From Candidatus Zixiibacteriota bacterium (GTDB lineage Bacteria; Desulfobacterota; Binatia; UBA9968), in the NCBI GenBank assembly GCA_035574315.1, contig DATLYW010000005.1, positions 1-50,261 on the forward strand: DNA of 50,261 nucleotides, read 5' to 3'. The position numbers and the translations under genes were made by a program. Positions 7,542 to 16,024 of this stretch are shown here, piece by piece. Positions within the stretch are counted from its first letter, which is position 1, and the number at the start of each line of letters is the position of its first letter. The notes under the pieces were generated by a model, which saw nothing but the letters and a program-made list of their open reading frames with translations, did no database searches and was not told where the DNA came from.

Positions 7542-8032
7542 AACGCCTCCTCCGTCAGCAGCACGGCTGCGCAGCGCAGCCAGGCGCGCGCGCTTTCGTG
7601 GCAGTCCTTCAAAGCCCGTTTGACATCGGCCGATCGAGTGACGATCCGGTAAGGAATGTCCATGGCCCGCAGGGCCGGCTCGGTGGTTTTCTGATAGAGG
7701 CCCATCCACCTCGGGTCGCCCAGGTCGCCGCGATACGGAATGACGATCAACAGCGGCACCTCGTGCAGCAGGTTGATCCGCGCCAGGTGGTAAGTCGCTA
7801 CGAGGAGCCCCGAGGTGGCCACGACCAGCGCCGGTTTCAGGCCGCCGAACCAGGCTCCCATGGCGATGCCCGCGGCTTCGGCCTCGTTCGCCGCGCCGAC
7901 GTAGCGAAGCTCGCGGTCGGCGGCGATCATCCGGTAGACGTCGATGAACTGGGCATCGGGAACTCCGGCGGCAAAGTTGACGCCGGCTTCCTTGAGCCCG
8001 GTTACGACCAGGTTGGCCTTTTCCGGTTTCAT
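7535..8032 (-). CDS. ThDP-dependent decarboxylase, alpha (Pyr-domain) subunit
   Basis: 165 aa, matching the length of ComD-type Pyr-domain subunits. Features include FAAGVPDAQFIDVYRMI, the conserved Glu region AANEAEAAGIAMGAW (activating Glu of the ThDP aminopyrimidine ring) and VVATSGLLVATYHLARINLLHEVPLLIVIPYRG. The start at MKPEKANLV (8032) is favoured over the longer frame to 8101, because the extra residues are low-complexity and a GGGAGGGAACCG site precedes 8032. With the overlapping beta gene it makes one split enzyme. The pair is convergent to the amidohydrolase/TctC block. Confidence 0.82.
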   Translation of the reverse strand: MKPEKANLVVTGLKEAGVNFAAGVPDAQFIDVYRMIAADRELRYVGAANEAEAAGIAMGAWFGGLKPALVVATSGLLVATYHLARINLLHEVPLLIVIPYRGDLGDPRWMGLYQKTTEPALRAMDIPYRIVTRSADVKRALKDCHESARAWLRCAAVLLTEEALW

Positions 8033-8147
8033 CGGTTCCCTCCCGGGAGAAGCTGGCCGGATTCTAGGCCGAAGCGGGCCTCCCTGCCAAGGGCGCGCCA
8101 AGGCGGGTTCCGCTCGAGAGGCGGTGCGTGGGCGAAAGGGTAGGGGT

Positions 8148-8429
8148 TCAGCGGGGTCGCCTGGTTTCCAGCGACCAGGCGCCGCGATCGTCGAACACGG
8201 CTTCCTTGTAGAGGGTCTCGTAAAAAACTTCGATCATCTTCCCGTCGCCTCGAGCGCGGGCGACCTTGAGGGAGCTCCAGATCTCGCTCCACGGAATCAG
8301 CTTCATCCCCGGGAAGTTCGCCTTCGCACGGGTCGCTTCCACGGCGGTCAACGGCCGGACGGAGTCGTCTTCGCGGCCAGCGGAGCGATCTTTCGCGGCG
8401 CGGGTTTTCGCTTGGGTGGGTCGTTTCAT
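8148..8429 (-). CDS. hypothetical protein (93 aa)
   Basis: Small, soluble and basic N-terminally, with a better ordered C-terminal half (LIPWSEIWSSLKVARARGDGKMIEVFYETLYKEAV appears helical). The start at 8429 is chosen because GGGAG lies 7 bases upstream; an ATG at 8435 is too close to that site. No family recognised. It is the first gene of the minus-strand group leading to the ThDP decarboxylase, with 115 bp between them. Confidence 0.5.
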   Translation of the reverse strand: MKRPTQAKTRAAKDRSAGREDDSVRPLTAVEATRAKANFPGMKLIPWSEIWSSLKVARARGDGKMIEVFYETLYKEAVFDDRGAWSLETRRPR

Positions 8430-8773
8430 CGTCATCTCCCGGCGCAGGCGAAATTCTTCGCCGGTCTCTTGGAGCAACACGGGTGCCACCGGCAAAAAGC
8501 GTGTCTTTGCGCCGTCTTTGCGAGGCTTCGGCAAACGAACCTCCGGCCGTTCTGTCCGCATCGTTTACAGCTGCGCCCGGCCGCCGGCCGGTCCGGGCGA
8601 CAAAAGCGCGCCGCAAGCGGGGATTTAGCGTCGATCGAGCCCGGAAACGCGAGCGTAAAGATAGTTGACGGCCGTCGCCGAGTTGTAGAAAAGCCGGCGA
8701 CCCTGTGGTAGCTTTGTAGCCGCGCGCGCGGCAATCGGCGTGCGATCAGGTCGGCAGCGGGCGGCGGCTGTCC
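8430..8773. other. gap between hypothetical gene and tRNA-Ser
   Basis: No supported gene. It must hold the divergent promoters for the minus-strand gene at 8429 and the tRNA at 8774; I see no clear -35/-10 pair. Confidence 0.4.
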
Positions 8774-8866
<93 letters not shown>

Positions 8867-8956
8867 CCTTACGCTCGTCGAACGGGCGTCAGGTCATTCT
8901 TGATTCCTGCCGGTGATCGGCGTAGTGTTTGGGTTGCCGACGACGCGCGCCGCGTT

Positions 8957-9090
8957 GTGGATACCGATTGCTGATAGTTAGGTCCTGTGCAAGGTGGCGC
9001 CGTGAACCCCGCCAGGTCCGGAAGGAAGCAACGGTAACGGATGTTCCCCTGTGCCATAGGGAAACCTGGCTGTCAGCAATGAGTATCCAC
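8957..9090 (+). ncRNA. ffs: SRP RNA (4.5S-type)
   Basis: The universally conserved apical domain is present (CCAGGTCCGGAAGGAAGCAA with the GGAA-type loop around 9015-9035). The arms pair as a long hairpin: ATTGCTGATAGTTAGGT (8967-8983) pairs with ACCTGGCTGTCAGCAAT (9064-9080) through G-U wobbles, and GTGGATAC (8957-8964) pairs with GTATCCAC (9083-9090). There is no room for an Alu domain, so this is the small bacterial form, although the closing stem is longer than in E. coli. It lies between tRNA-Ser and dnaX, a frequent bacterial arrangement. Confidence 0.93.
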
Positions 9091-9170
9091 GGCGAGGGCC
9101 GATGGGGCGCGCGTCACTCCACACCGCAATAATCCCCGGGGGCGAGGCCGTTCAGCGGCGAGCTTAGTCA

Positions 9171-10838
9171 GTGTCCTACGTCGTTCTGGCGCGAAAATGG
9201 CGCCCTCAGTCGTTCGAGGATATCGTCGGGCAGGAGCCCATCATCCGGACGTTGCAGAACGCGATACGGATGAACCGGCTGGCCCACGCCTACCTGTTCG
9301 CGGGCGTTCGCGGTGTCGGCAAAACCACCGCGGCTCGGGTTCTGGCCAAGGCGTTGAACTGCGAGCGCGGCCCGACGCCGTCCCCGTGTAACGACTGCAC
9401 CCCGTGCCGCGAGATCGCCGGCGGCTCGGCGATCGACGTGCTGGAGATCGACGGCGCTTCGAACCGCGGCATCGACGAAGTCCGGCAGATCATCGAGAAC
9501 GCCCGATACCAACCTGCCCGGTGCCGGTTCAAGATCTACATCATCGACGAAGTCCATCAGGTTACGAAAGAAGCGTTCAACGCCCTGTTGAAGACGCTCG
9601 AGGAGCCGCCGCCGTCGGTCAAGTTCATTCTCGCAACGACCGAGCCGCATCGGCTGCCGGAGACGATTCTGTCCCGCTGCCAGCGCTACAACTTCCGCCG
9701 CATCTCGTTGAGGGAGATCGTGGGCCGTCTGCGCGAGATCGCCGCCAGCGAGCGGCTCGAGATCACCGACGGTGCGCTGGCCTTGCTGGCTCGCGAGGCG
9801 GACGGGAGCATGAGGGACGCGCAGTCGCTGCTGGAGCAGGTCCTGGCGTTCGCGGAGACGGGAGGACGGGAGGAAAAACGTCCGCCCGTGGACGAACGAA
9901 CGCTCCAGGAGGTCCTCGGCCTGGCGGAGCGGTCGGCGCTCTACGAGATCTCCGAGGCCGTCCTCCGGGGCGACGCGAAACGCTGTCTCGAGATGGTGGC
10001 GAAAGCCGTCGCCCTCGGCCGGGATCTCAACCGCCTGTCGAAGGAGCTGGTCGAGCACTTTCGTAACCTGCTGGTGGTCCGACTGGCTGGCGGGGCGGCT
10101 TCGGCGGCCGGCGACGGCGCACCCGACGACGGGCAATTGATCGATCTCCCGGACCACGAGATCGCGGCGCTCGCTTCTCAGGCCCAAAGCCTTTCCGCGG
10201 ACGCCCTTCTCGACTATTTCGAGGTGATCGCGGCGGCGGACGAGGAGCTGAGCCGCTCCGCCAACGCCCGATTTGCGCTCGAGGCGGCGCTGGTGCGGAT
10301 GGCGACGCTCCCGCAGACGCTGCCGGTCTCGGAGCTCATCGAACGGCTGGAGCAGCTGGAGACGCGGCTTGCGGCGGCTTCCCCGGGAGGATCTCCGCCT
10401 GGGGCGGAAGCCCCGGCGAAGCCGCTTCCGGGGGCAACCTCTTCATCGACATCGATCCCCAAGGCGACGCCGGCCTTGCAAAACGAGCGGCTGTGGCAGG
10501 AGTTCGTGGCGTTTGTCGGCAGGGAAAAGAAGCTCCTGGCCTCGCATCTGGCTTTCGGCAACGCGCTGGAGATCGCGCCGGGAACGGTCACGATCGGGGT
10601 CGCCGAACGGCATCACCTCAGCTATCTCCAGGACCGGGAAAATCTCTCTCTGCTCGAAAAATTCGCCAGCAGGTTCTTCGCCGCGGATACCGTGATCCGC
10701 CTCACGCACACGGCGACCGAAGGCGGTTCCCGCCCGCCGTCTGCGGCGTTGCCCGTGGAAGACGGAACAAGCCCGTTTGTCAAGGAGGCCCTGCGGATCT
10801 TCCACGGCGAGGTCAAGACGGTCCGGCGGGAGAACTGA
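9171..10838 (+). CDS. dnaX: DNA polymerase III subunit gamma/tau
   Basis: The clamp-loader ATPase of the replicative polymerase. From the N terminus: YVVLARKWRPQSFEDIVGQE, Walker A GVRGVGKTTAARVLAKALN (about residues 45-63), the four-Cys zinc module CERGPTPSPCNDCTPC, IDEVHQVTKEAFNALLKTLEEPP (Walker B DEVH), and sensor 1/SRC motif ATTEPHRLPETILSRCQRY. Domain III and a Pro/Ala-rich linker follow, with a C-terminal region to 555 aa. The start is GTG (9171); the Shine-Dalgarno is weak. Ordered ffs-dnaX-ebfC-recR as in many bacteria. Confidence 0.97.
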   Translation: MSYVVLARKWRPQSFEDIVGQEPIIRTLQNAIRMNRLAHAYLFAGVRGVGKTTAARVLAKALNCERGPTPSPCNDCTPCREIAGGSAIDVLEIDGASNRGIDEVRQIIENARYQPARCRFKIYIIDEVHQVTKEAFNALLKTLEEPPPSVKFILATTEPHRLPETILSRCQRYNFRRISLREIVGRLREIAASERLEITDGALALLAREADGSMRDAQSLLEQVLAFAETGGREEKRPPVDERTLQEVLGLAERSALYEISEAVLRGDAKRCLEMVAKAVALGRDLNRLSKELVEHFRNLLVVRLAGGAASAAGDGAPDDGQLIDLPDHEIAALASQAQSLSADALLDYFEVIAAADEELSRSANARFALEAALVRMATLPQTLPVSELIERLEQLETRLAAASPGGSPPGAEAPAKPLPGATSSSTSIPKATPALQNERLWQEFVAFVGREKKLLASHLAFGNALEIAPGTVTIGVAERHHLSYLQDRENLSLLEKFASRFFAADTVIRLTHTATEGGSRPPSAALPVEDGTSPFVKEALRIFHGEVKTVRREN

Positions 10839-10864
10839 GCGCTGCCCGAGAGCGAGGAGGAGAT

Positions 10865-11191
10865 ATGGCGCAAGGCATGCCCGGAATGGGCAACCTGCTC
10901 AAGCAGGCGCAGGAGATGCAGGCGCGGATCGCAAAAGTCCAGGAAGAGCTGGCCCACAAGACGGTGGAGGGCTCGGCGGGTGGCGGGATGGTGCGGGTAA
11001 CGGTGAACGGCCAGCTCACGGTCTCGGCGGTCAAGATCGATCCCGCGGCGCTCAATCCCGAGGACCGGGAAATGCTCGAGGATCTCGTTCTGGCGGCGAT
11101 CAACGACGGGATGCGCAAGGCGCGGGAAATGGCCTCGGCCGAAATGAGCAAGATCACCGGAGGATTCAAGATTCCAGGACTGTCGCTATGA
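10865..11191 (+). CDS. ebfC: YbaB/EbfC nucleoid-associated protein
   Basis: 108 aa, typical length. Landmarks are the N-terminal GMGNLLKQAQEMQARIAKVQEEL helix, the central strand set GGGMVRVTVNGQLTVSAVKI, and the C-terminal helix EDLVLAAINDGMRKAREM ending in ITGGFKIPGL. Members form DNA-binding dimers that coat the nucleoid. The ATG has GAGGAGGAG upstream. Its TGA overlaps the recR ATG by 4 bp. Confidence 0.95.
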   Translation: MAQGMPGMGNLLKQAQEMQARIAKVQEELAHKTVEGSAGGGMVRVTVNGQLTVSAVKIDPAALNPEDREMLEDLVLAAINDGMRKAREMASAEMSKITGGFKIPGLSL

Positions 11192-11808
11192 GCAGCTACC
11201 CCGCTCCGCTCGAACGGTTGATTCAGGAGCTTTCCAAGCTTCCCGGCATCGGGGAGAAGTCGGCGGCGCGCCTCGCTTTTCACATGCTCCGGGGACGCAA
11301 GGAAGATGTTTTCAGCCTGGCCGACAGCATCGCCCGCCTGCGCAAGGAGATGGGGCTGTGCCGGTGCTGCTTCGGCTTCAGCGAGGCCGACCCTGCAACC
11401 GGAGAGGCAGCGCTCTGCGCGATCTGCCGCAGCGATCGGCGCGAGCGGGACAAGATCTGCGTGGTCGAGGATCCGGCCGACCTGATCGCGGTCGAGCGGT
11501 CGCAGGAGTTCCGCGGCCTCTACCACGTGCTGCACGGCACCATCTCGCCTCTCGACGGAGTGGGGCCGGAAGCCCTCCGGATCAAGGAGCTGCTGGAGCG
11601 GTTGAAGAGCGAGCCGGTCCGGGAGGTGATCGTGGCCACCAATCCCACGATGGACGGAGAGGCGACGGCCCTCTACCTGTCGAAGGTAATCAAGCCGTTG
11701 GGAATCGCGGTCACACGGATCGCGCGGGGGTTGCCGATGGGCGGCGACCTCGAATATACGGATGCCGTGACCCTGAGCAAGGCCCTGGAGGGGCGGCGGG
11801 AGATTTGA
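11188..11808 (+). CDS. recR: recombination mediator RecR
   Basis: 206 aa. The N-terminal helix-hairpin-helix (IQELSKLPGIGEKSAARLAFHML) is followed by a C4 zinc finger (C-R-C-C...C-A-I-C, about residues 57-75) and a Toprim domain (ICVVEDPADLIAVERSQEFRGLYHVLHG) with a C-terminal Walker-B-like region. It loads RecA in the RecF/RecOR gap-repair pathway. Translationally coupled to ebfC through ATGA. Confidence 0.97.
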   Translation: MSSYPAPLERLIQELSKLPGIGEKSAARLAFHMLRGRKEDVFSLADSIARLRKEMGLCRCCFGFSEADPATGEAALCAICRSDRRERDKICVVEDPADLIAVERSQEFRGLYHVLHGTISPLDGVGPEALRIKELLERLKSEPVREVIVATNPTMDGEATALYLSKVIKPLGIAVTRIARGLPMGGDLEYTDAVTLSKALEGRREI

Positions 11809-11809
11809 G

Positions 11810-12109
11810 GTGAGGACGAAATCCTTCTGGAGATCGGCGGCGGTTTGCCTGCTGCTTTCGGGTTGTCTCTACGTCGGGCGCGATTTCCCGACCACGCCGG
11901 TCAAGAGCATCGAGAACAACGTCACGACCCAGCGCGAGATCTTCGCCCACTTCGGCGAGCCACTGCGGAAGGGGCTGGAAAACGGCTACGAAACCTGGAC
12001 CTACTCCTATCAGTATTACGAGTTGGGCCAGCTCCGGGATTCCAAGGAGCTGCACATCGTCTTCAACAAGGATCAGACCGTCCGGAGCTATTCCTTCACC
12101 TCGCGCTGA
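11810..12109 (+). CDS. SmpA/BamE-like outer-membrane lipoprotein
   Basis: 99 aa. A lipoprotein signal ends in the lipobox LLLSGC (Cys at about residue 19). The body carries the BamE-type pattern TTQREIFAHFGEPLRKGLENGYETWTYSYQYYE, ending in a KELHIVFNKDQTVRSYSF strand. It starts with GTG 2 bp after the recR stop, so it is probably cotranscribed. BamE proteins assist outer-membrane protein assembly, but this short form may be another member of the same fold. It shows that the host has an outer membrane. Confidence 0.8.
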   Translation: MRTKSFWRSAAVCLLLSGCLYVGRDFPTTPVKSIENNVTTQREIFAHFGEPLRKGLENGYETWTYSYQYYELGQLRDSKELHIVFNKDQTVRSYSFTSR

Positions 12110-12133
12110 TTCCCGGCGCCCGTGCCGCCGCGT

Positions 12134-13126
12134 CTACTGCAACCACAGGAACGCCTTCGCTGACAGCCAGCCGATCGCGCCGCAGACGGGGAACGTCAGG
12201 ATCCAGGCGGCTGCTATCTCCAGGGTTACCCCCCAGCGGACCGCCGAGAAGCGACGGGTCGCTCCTACCCCGATGATGCTGGTGTTGATCGTGTGAGTCG
12301 TGCTCAGCGGGATGCCGAGGCGCGTCGCCACCTCGATCGTGAGCGCCGCTCCGGTCTCGGCGGCAAATCCGTGCACCGGCTCCAGCCTGGTCAGCCTGAG
12401 CCCCATCGTGCGGACGATACGCCAGCCGCCGACCGCGGTTCCGATCGCCATGGTGGCGGCGCAGACGAGAATCACCCAGGTAGGCGTCGTAAATTCCGGA
12501 ACGATTCCACCGAGAAGCAAGGCCAAGCTGAAGACGCCGATGAACTTCTGGCCGTCGTTGGAGCCGTGGCTGAAGGCCATGAATGCGGCCGAAAGGATTT
12601 GCAGCCGGCCGAAAACCAGGCGCACCGATCCCGGGCGGCTGCCGGCGAAGAAGCGGTAGAGCGCCCCCATGATCAGGAGCCCGCCCAGGAAGCCGAGAAA
12701 GGTCGAGAAGACGAGCCCGATCAGCACCTTGCTCCAGCCGCTCCACAGCAGGGCGGAAGGGCCTGCGGTGGCCAGCCCGGCGCCGGTCAGACCGGCGATC
12801 AGGGCATGGCTTTCGCTCGTCGGCAGACCGTAGTACCAGGCGAGGGTGCTCCAACAGATAATGCCCACCATGGCGGCCCCGACGGTCGTGAGATTGATGA
12901 CTTCCGGCTTGACGATGTCCTTTCCGATGGTCGCGGCCACCGCCGTCCCCGAGATCGCGCCCAGGGCGTTGAAGAACGTCGCCATCGCCAGGGCCTGGTA
13001 GGGCGAGAGCACGCGGGTCGAGACCACGGTAGCGATCGCGTTGGGAGCGTCGGTCCACCCGTTCACGAATTCGGCGGCCAGGATCAGCAGGATCACCGGC
13101 AGGATGGCGAAAAGCGATTCGGTCAT
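12134..13126 (-). CDS. pit: PiT-family inorganic phosphate transporter
   Basis: 330 aa polytopic membrane protein with the two PiT signature repeats: FVNGWTDAPNAIATVVSTRV near residue 25 and FSHGSNDGQKFIGVFSLAL about two thirds along. Ten or so hydrophobic segments. PiT carriers move metal-phosphate with protons and also admit arsenate. It lies 13 bp behind the DUF47 gene, the usual partner of Pit, on the same strand as the pst-pho operon. Confidence 0.93.
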   Translation of the reverse strand: MTESLFAILPVILLILAAEFVNGWTDAPNAIATVVSTRVLSPYQALAMATFFNALGAISGTAVAATIGKDIVKPEVINLTTVGAAMVGIICWSTLAWYYGLPTSESHALIAGLTGAGLATAGPSALLWSGWSKVLIGLVFSTFLGFLGGLLIMGALYRFFAGSRPGSVRLVFGRLQILSAAFMAFSHGSNDGQKFIGVFSLALLLGGIVPEFTTPTWVILVCAATMAIGTAVGGWRIVRTMGLRLTRLEPVHGFAAETGAALTIEVATRLGIPLSTTHTINTSIIGVGATRRFSAVRWGVTLEIAAAWILTFPVCGAIGWLSAKAFLWLQ

Positions 13127-13139
13127 GCAGCGAGGCGGG

Positions 13140-13754
13140 TCAGGCGTTCTTCAGCCCGATGCTTTCCAGGATGTTGGCGACGTCCTCGCAGCGGTCCGTG
13201 GCGGATTCCAGGATGTCGAAGATGTCCTGCCACTTGATGACCTCGAGCGGCGGCCGATCGTGGTCGAAGAGGGCTTCGATCGCCTTGCGGTAGATCTCGT
13301 CGGCGGCGTTTTCGAGGCGGTTGATCTCGATGCAGTAGTCGTCGATGTCCTCGAGCCTGGGCATGTGAGAGATGGCTTTGACGAGCTGCTCGGTGCTGCT
13401 GACCACGATTTCCGAGAGCTCCAGGGCCTCGGGGGCGATCTTCTGGATCTTGTACAGAACCACCCGGGAAGCGGCCGCCTCGATGGCGTCCGTCACGTTG
13501 TCCAGCGCGGTGGCCAGAGCATGGATGTCCTCGCTGTCGATGGGAGTGATGAACGTCTGGTTGAGCGTGCGGATCGTCCGGTGGGTGAGGCGGTCGCCCT
13601 CGTGCTCGATCTCCTTGATCTTTTTCCACGACTCCTGGAAATTCTGCCCTTCGTCGAACATCTGCTTGAGCGCCCGCGCTCCGGTAAGGGTGTTTTGCGC
13701 CGCTTCCTTGAAAAGATCGAAGAACTTGTCCTGATTGGGAATGAACTTGAACAT
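13140..13754 (-). CDS. DUF47 PhoU-like Pit accessory protein
   Basis: 204 aa, all-helical, with the PhoU-like repeats FKEAAQNTLTGARALKQMF, IKEIEHEGDRLTHRTIRTLNQTFITPIDSEDIHALA and a second E-x-x-A-D half (IEINRLENAADEIYRKAIEALF). The family works with Pit transporters. The start MFKFIPNQDKFF (13754) is chosen because it is the conserved family N terminus; the longer frame upstream is the antisense of phoR. The Shine-Dalgarno is weak (GGCGGCAG). Confidence 0.9.
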   Translation of the reverse strand: MFKFIPNQDKFFDLFKEAAQNTLTGARALKQMFDEGQNFQESWKKIKEIEHEGDRLTHRTIRTLNQTFITPIDSEDIHALATALDNVTDAIEAAASRVVLYKIQKIAPEALELSEIVVSSTEQLVKAISHMPRLEDIDDYCIEINRLENAADEIYRKAIEALFDHDRPPLEVIKWQDIFDILESATDRCEDVANILESIGLKNA

Positions 13755-13781
13755 CGCTGCCGCCGGGCTCGCTTGGCGAGT

Positions 13782-13811
13782 AACGTAACAGCCGTGCAAT
13801 CGGCTTGTCAA
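13782..13811 (-). promoter_or_regulatory. candidate promoter for DUF47-pit
   Basis: On the minus strand TTGACA (13811-13806) is followed after 18 bp by TACGTT (13787-13782), in the 59-bp gap behind phoR. The spacer contains a small hairpin (AGCCG...CGGCT). If used, DUF47-pit could be expressed apart from the pst-pho operon. Confidence 0.4.
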
Positions 13812-13813
13812 GG

Positions 13814-16024
13814 TTAGCGGGACGGAACGCAGCCGAAGAGCTCCTCGACGCGGGCGCGGATCTCGTCGCGCACCTTCCGGAAAGCGGCGAGAACGGTTTC
13901 CTCGTCGCCCTGGACGGCCACCGGATCTGGAAGCGGCCAGTGCATCCGGGGAGCGGTGCCCGCGGGCACCGGGCACTCCTCGTCGCTCTCGCCGCAAAGG
14001 GTCACCACGAGATCGATCTCGCTAACCGGCACGGCTTCCAGCGACTTGGAGCTCTGGCCGCTGATGTCGACCCCGGCCTCGTTCATGACCCGCACGGTGA
14101 GCGGATGGATGCCCTTGGGACGGGTCCCGGCGCTGTAGATCCTGGTCCCGTCCGCGGCGCAACGCCGGGCGAAGCCCTCCGCCATCTGGCTGCGACAGGA
14201 ATTCCCGGTGCAGAGGAACAACACGTTGCCGCGGTTGCGCTGGGTCGCGGCCGGCAGGTCGACCCGGACGGTGGTTCCCTTGCGCACCGCGCTTTCGATC
14301 CGCAGGCGGCCGTCGAGCGCCTGGACGATGTGCTTGACGATCGCCAGGCCGAGACCTGTGCCGCCCAGCTCGCGAGAGCGGGCCTTGTCCACCCGGTAGA
14401 ATCTCTCGGTGATTCGCGGCAGGTCCTGTTCCGGGATGCCGCAACCGGTATCGGCGACGGCGATCTCGATTCGATCCTCGCCGCGGGCGCGGGCGGCGGA
14501 GACGACGATCTCGCCGCCCGCGTCGGTGTACTTGATCGCGTTGTCGATCAGGTTGATGAGCACCTGCTCCAGGCGATCGAGGTCGCCGAGCACCGGCGGC
14601 AGATCGGGCTCGAGACGGTGCTCGAGGCCGACGTTCTTCTTCGACGCCCGATCGGCGAAGACCTCCAGCGCGCGCTGGATGAGCTGGGCGACATCGATCG
14701 GCCGCCGCGCGATCCGCATCTTTCCGGATTCGAGATCGGCGAGTATCAACAGCTCCTCGGTAAGCCGGCTCAGGCGTTCGGAATGGCGGTCGACGATGCC
14801 GAGAAACGTCCGGGCGACCTCGGGATCGGCGGGAGGCGATCGCAGGAGCGTCTCGACGTAGCCGCGGATCGCGGTCAGCGGGGTGCGCAGCTCATGCGAG
14901 ACGTTGGCGACGAAATCCGAACGCACGGCCTCGAGCCGCTTGAGCTCGGTGATGTCGTGAAAGACGAGGATCGAGCCCAGCACCGCCCCCCGGCCGTTGA
15001 GCAGGCCGGTGGCGTTCACCCGCACCCAGCAGCCGTCCTTCAGCTCCAGCTCGCGCGAGTAGAGGCCGCGCTCGAAATCGAACCCGAGGGCGCCGCGGAC
15101 GATCGCGAGGAGCTCGGGACGGCGCGAGAGCTCGAGAACCGAGGTGCCGGCGAGGTCGCGCCCGGTCTCGGCGTGCAGCATGCGCGCGGCCGGCTCGTTG
15201 ATGAGCAGGATATTTCCATTGCGGTCCAGAACCAGGACTCCCTCCACCATGCAGCGGAGAATGGAGGCGATCTTTTCCTTCTCGGCCACGAGCTGCTCGA
15301 AGTGGTCGCGGATGCTGGCGCTCATTTCGCTGAGGTGCTGCTCGAGGACGTCGATCTCGTCGTTGCGCCCGCGGGAGAAGAAGTTCTGCGGAAACGATCC
15401 CCTGGCCAGCTCGAGCGAGAAATCGACCAGACGCTTGATCCGTCGGCCGAGGAGCCGGGAAAAGCCGAGGGCGAGAAGCAGGCCCAGACCGGAGACCGCG
15501 AGCAGGCCGAGCAGCAGGGTGCGCCGGACCGAGGCGATCACGCTTTCGACGTCGCTCAGGGGCATGGCGATGCGGATGATGCGCGCCTGCGCTCCGGAGC
15601 CGTCGCGCACGGCCTGGTAGAGCATCTGGTAGCGGACCGTGGTGCTGTAGCGCGTCGCGGCACCGGCTCCCGAGCGCAGCGCTTCGATCACCTCGGGCCG
15701 GAAGGCATGGTTCTCCATCGTTTGCGACGGCTCGTCCGAGTCGCCGAGCACGCGGCCGTCCGGGGCGATGACAGTGACGCGCGCCCGGAGCTCCCGCCCC
15801 AGCCGGCGGGCCTCCGCATCGAGCGAGCCCGGGTCCGGCCGCGGCGGCAGGACGCGCGCCAGCACGCGTCCCTCCTGCTCCATTCGCAGGCTCAAATGGG
15901 AAACGTAGAATCGGCGCAGCAGCGGCGCCGAGTACAGGTAGAATCCCGCGAACAGCAGCAGCGTGACGACGAAATACGAGAAGAAGAACTTGAAAGCGAG
16001 GCTATTGTTCCAGCGCCTTCTCAT
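13814..16024 (-). CDS. phoR: PhoR-type histidine kinase fused to ArsC arsenate reductase
   Basis: 736 aa. Order: membrane helix 1 (residues 11-30), extracytoplasmic region to about 165, helix 2 (about 169-188), HAMP, PAS (about 245-365), HisKA with SHELRTPL (phospho-acceptor His377), HATPase with N495, DTGCGI (525-530) and GGTGLGL (554-560). After a linker of about 10 residues a second enzyme begins at residue 599: VLFLCTGNSCRSQMAEG, then DLVVTLCGESDEEC and WPLPDP. The P-loop Cys605-x5-Arg611 and the redox pair Cys677/Cys684 reproduce the 72- and 7-residue spacings of Cys10/Cys82/Cys89 in thioredoxin-coupled ArsC of plasmid pI258. The fusion is in one uninterrupted frame. Its start overlaps phoB by 23 bp. 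Inference: Pi signalling joined to arsenate reduction, or use of the LMW-phosphatase fold in signalling. Confidence 0.92.
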   Translation of the reverse strand: MRRRWNNSLAFKFFFSYFVVTLLLFAGFYLYSAPLLRRFYVSHLSLRMEQEGRVLARVLPPRPDPGSLDAEARRLGRELRARVTVIAPDGRVLGDSDEPSQTMENHAFRPEVIEALRSGAGAATRYSTTVRYQMLYQAVRDGSGAQARIIRIAMPLSDVESVIASVRRTLLLGLLAVSGLGLLLALGFSRLLGRRIKRLVDFSLELARGSFPQNFFSRGRNDEIDVLEQHLSEMSASIRDHFEQLVAEKEKIASILRCMVEGVLVLDRNGNILLINEPAARMLHAETGRDLAGTSVLELSRRPELLAIVRGALGFDFERGLYSRELELKDGCWVRVNATGLLNGRGAVLGSILVFHDITELKRLEAVRSDFVANVSHELRTPLTAIRGYVETLLRSPPADPEVARTFLGIVDRHSERLSRLTEELLILADLESGKMRIARRPIDVAQLIQRALEVFADRASKKNVGLEHRLEPDLPPVLGDLDRLEQVLINLIDNAIKYTDAGGEIVVSAARARGEDRIEIAVADTGCGIPEQDLPRITERFYRVDKARSRELGGTGLGLAIVKHIVQALDGRLRIESAVRKGTTVRVDLPAATQRNRGNVLFLCTGNSCRSQMAEGFARRCAADGTRIYSAGTRPKGIHPLTVRVMNEAGVDISGQSSKSLEAVPVSEIDLVVTLCGESDEECPVPAGTAPRMHWPLPDPVAVQGDEETVLAAFRKVRDEIRARVEELFGCVPSR

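Noticed and set aside
9860..9880. Possible programmed frameshift in dnaX for a short gamma form
   Set aside because: The run is GAG GAA AAA CGT, not the A AAA AAG heptamer, and I see no strong stem or nearby -1 stop that would make the classic signal.
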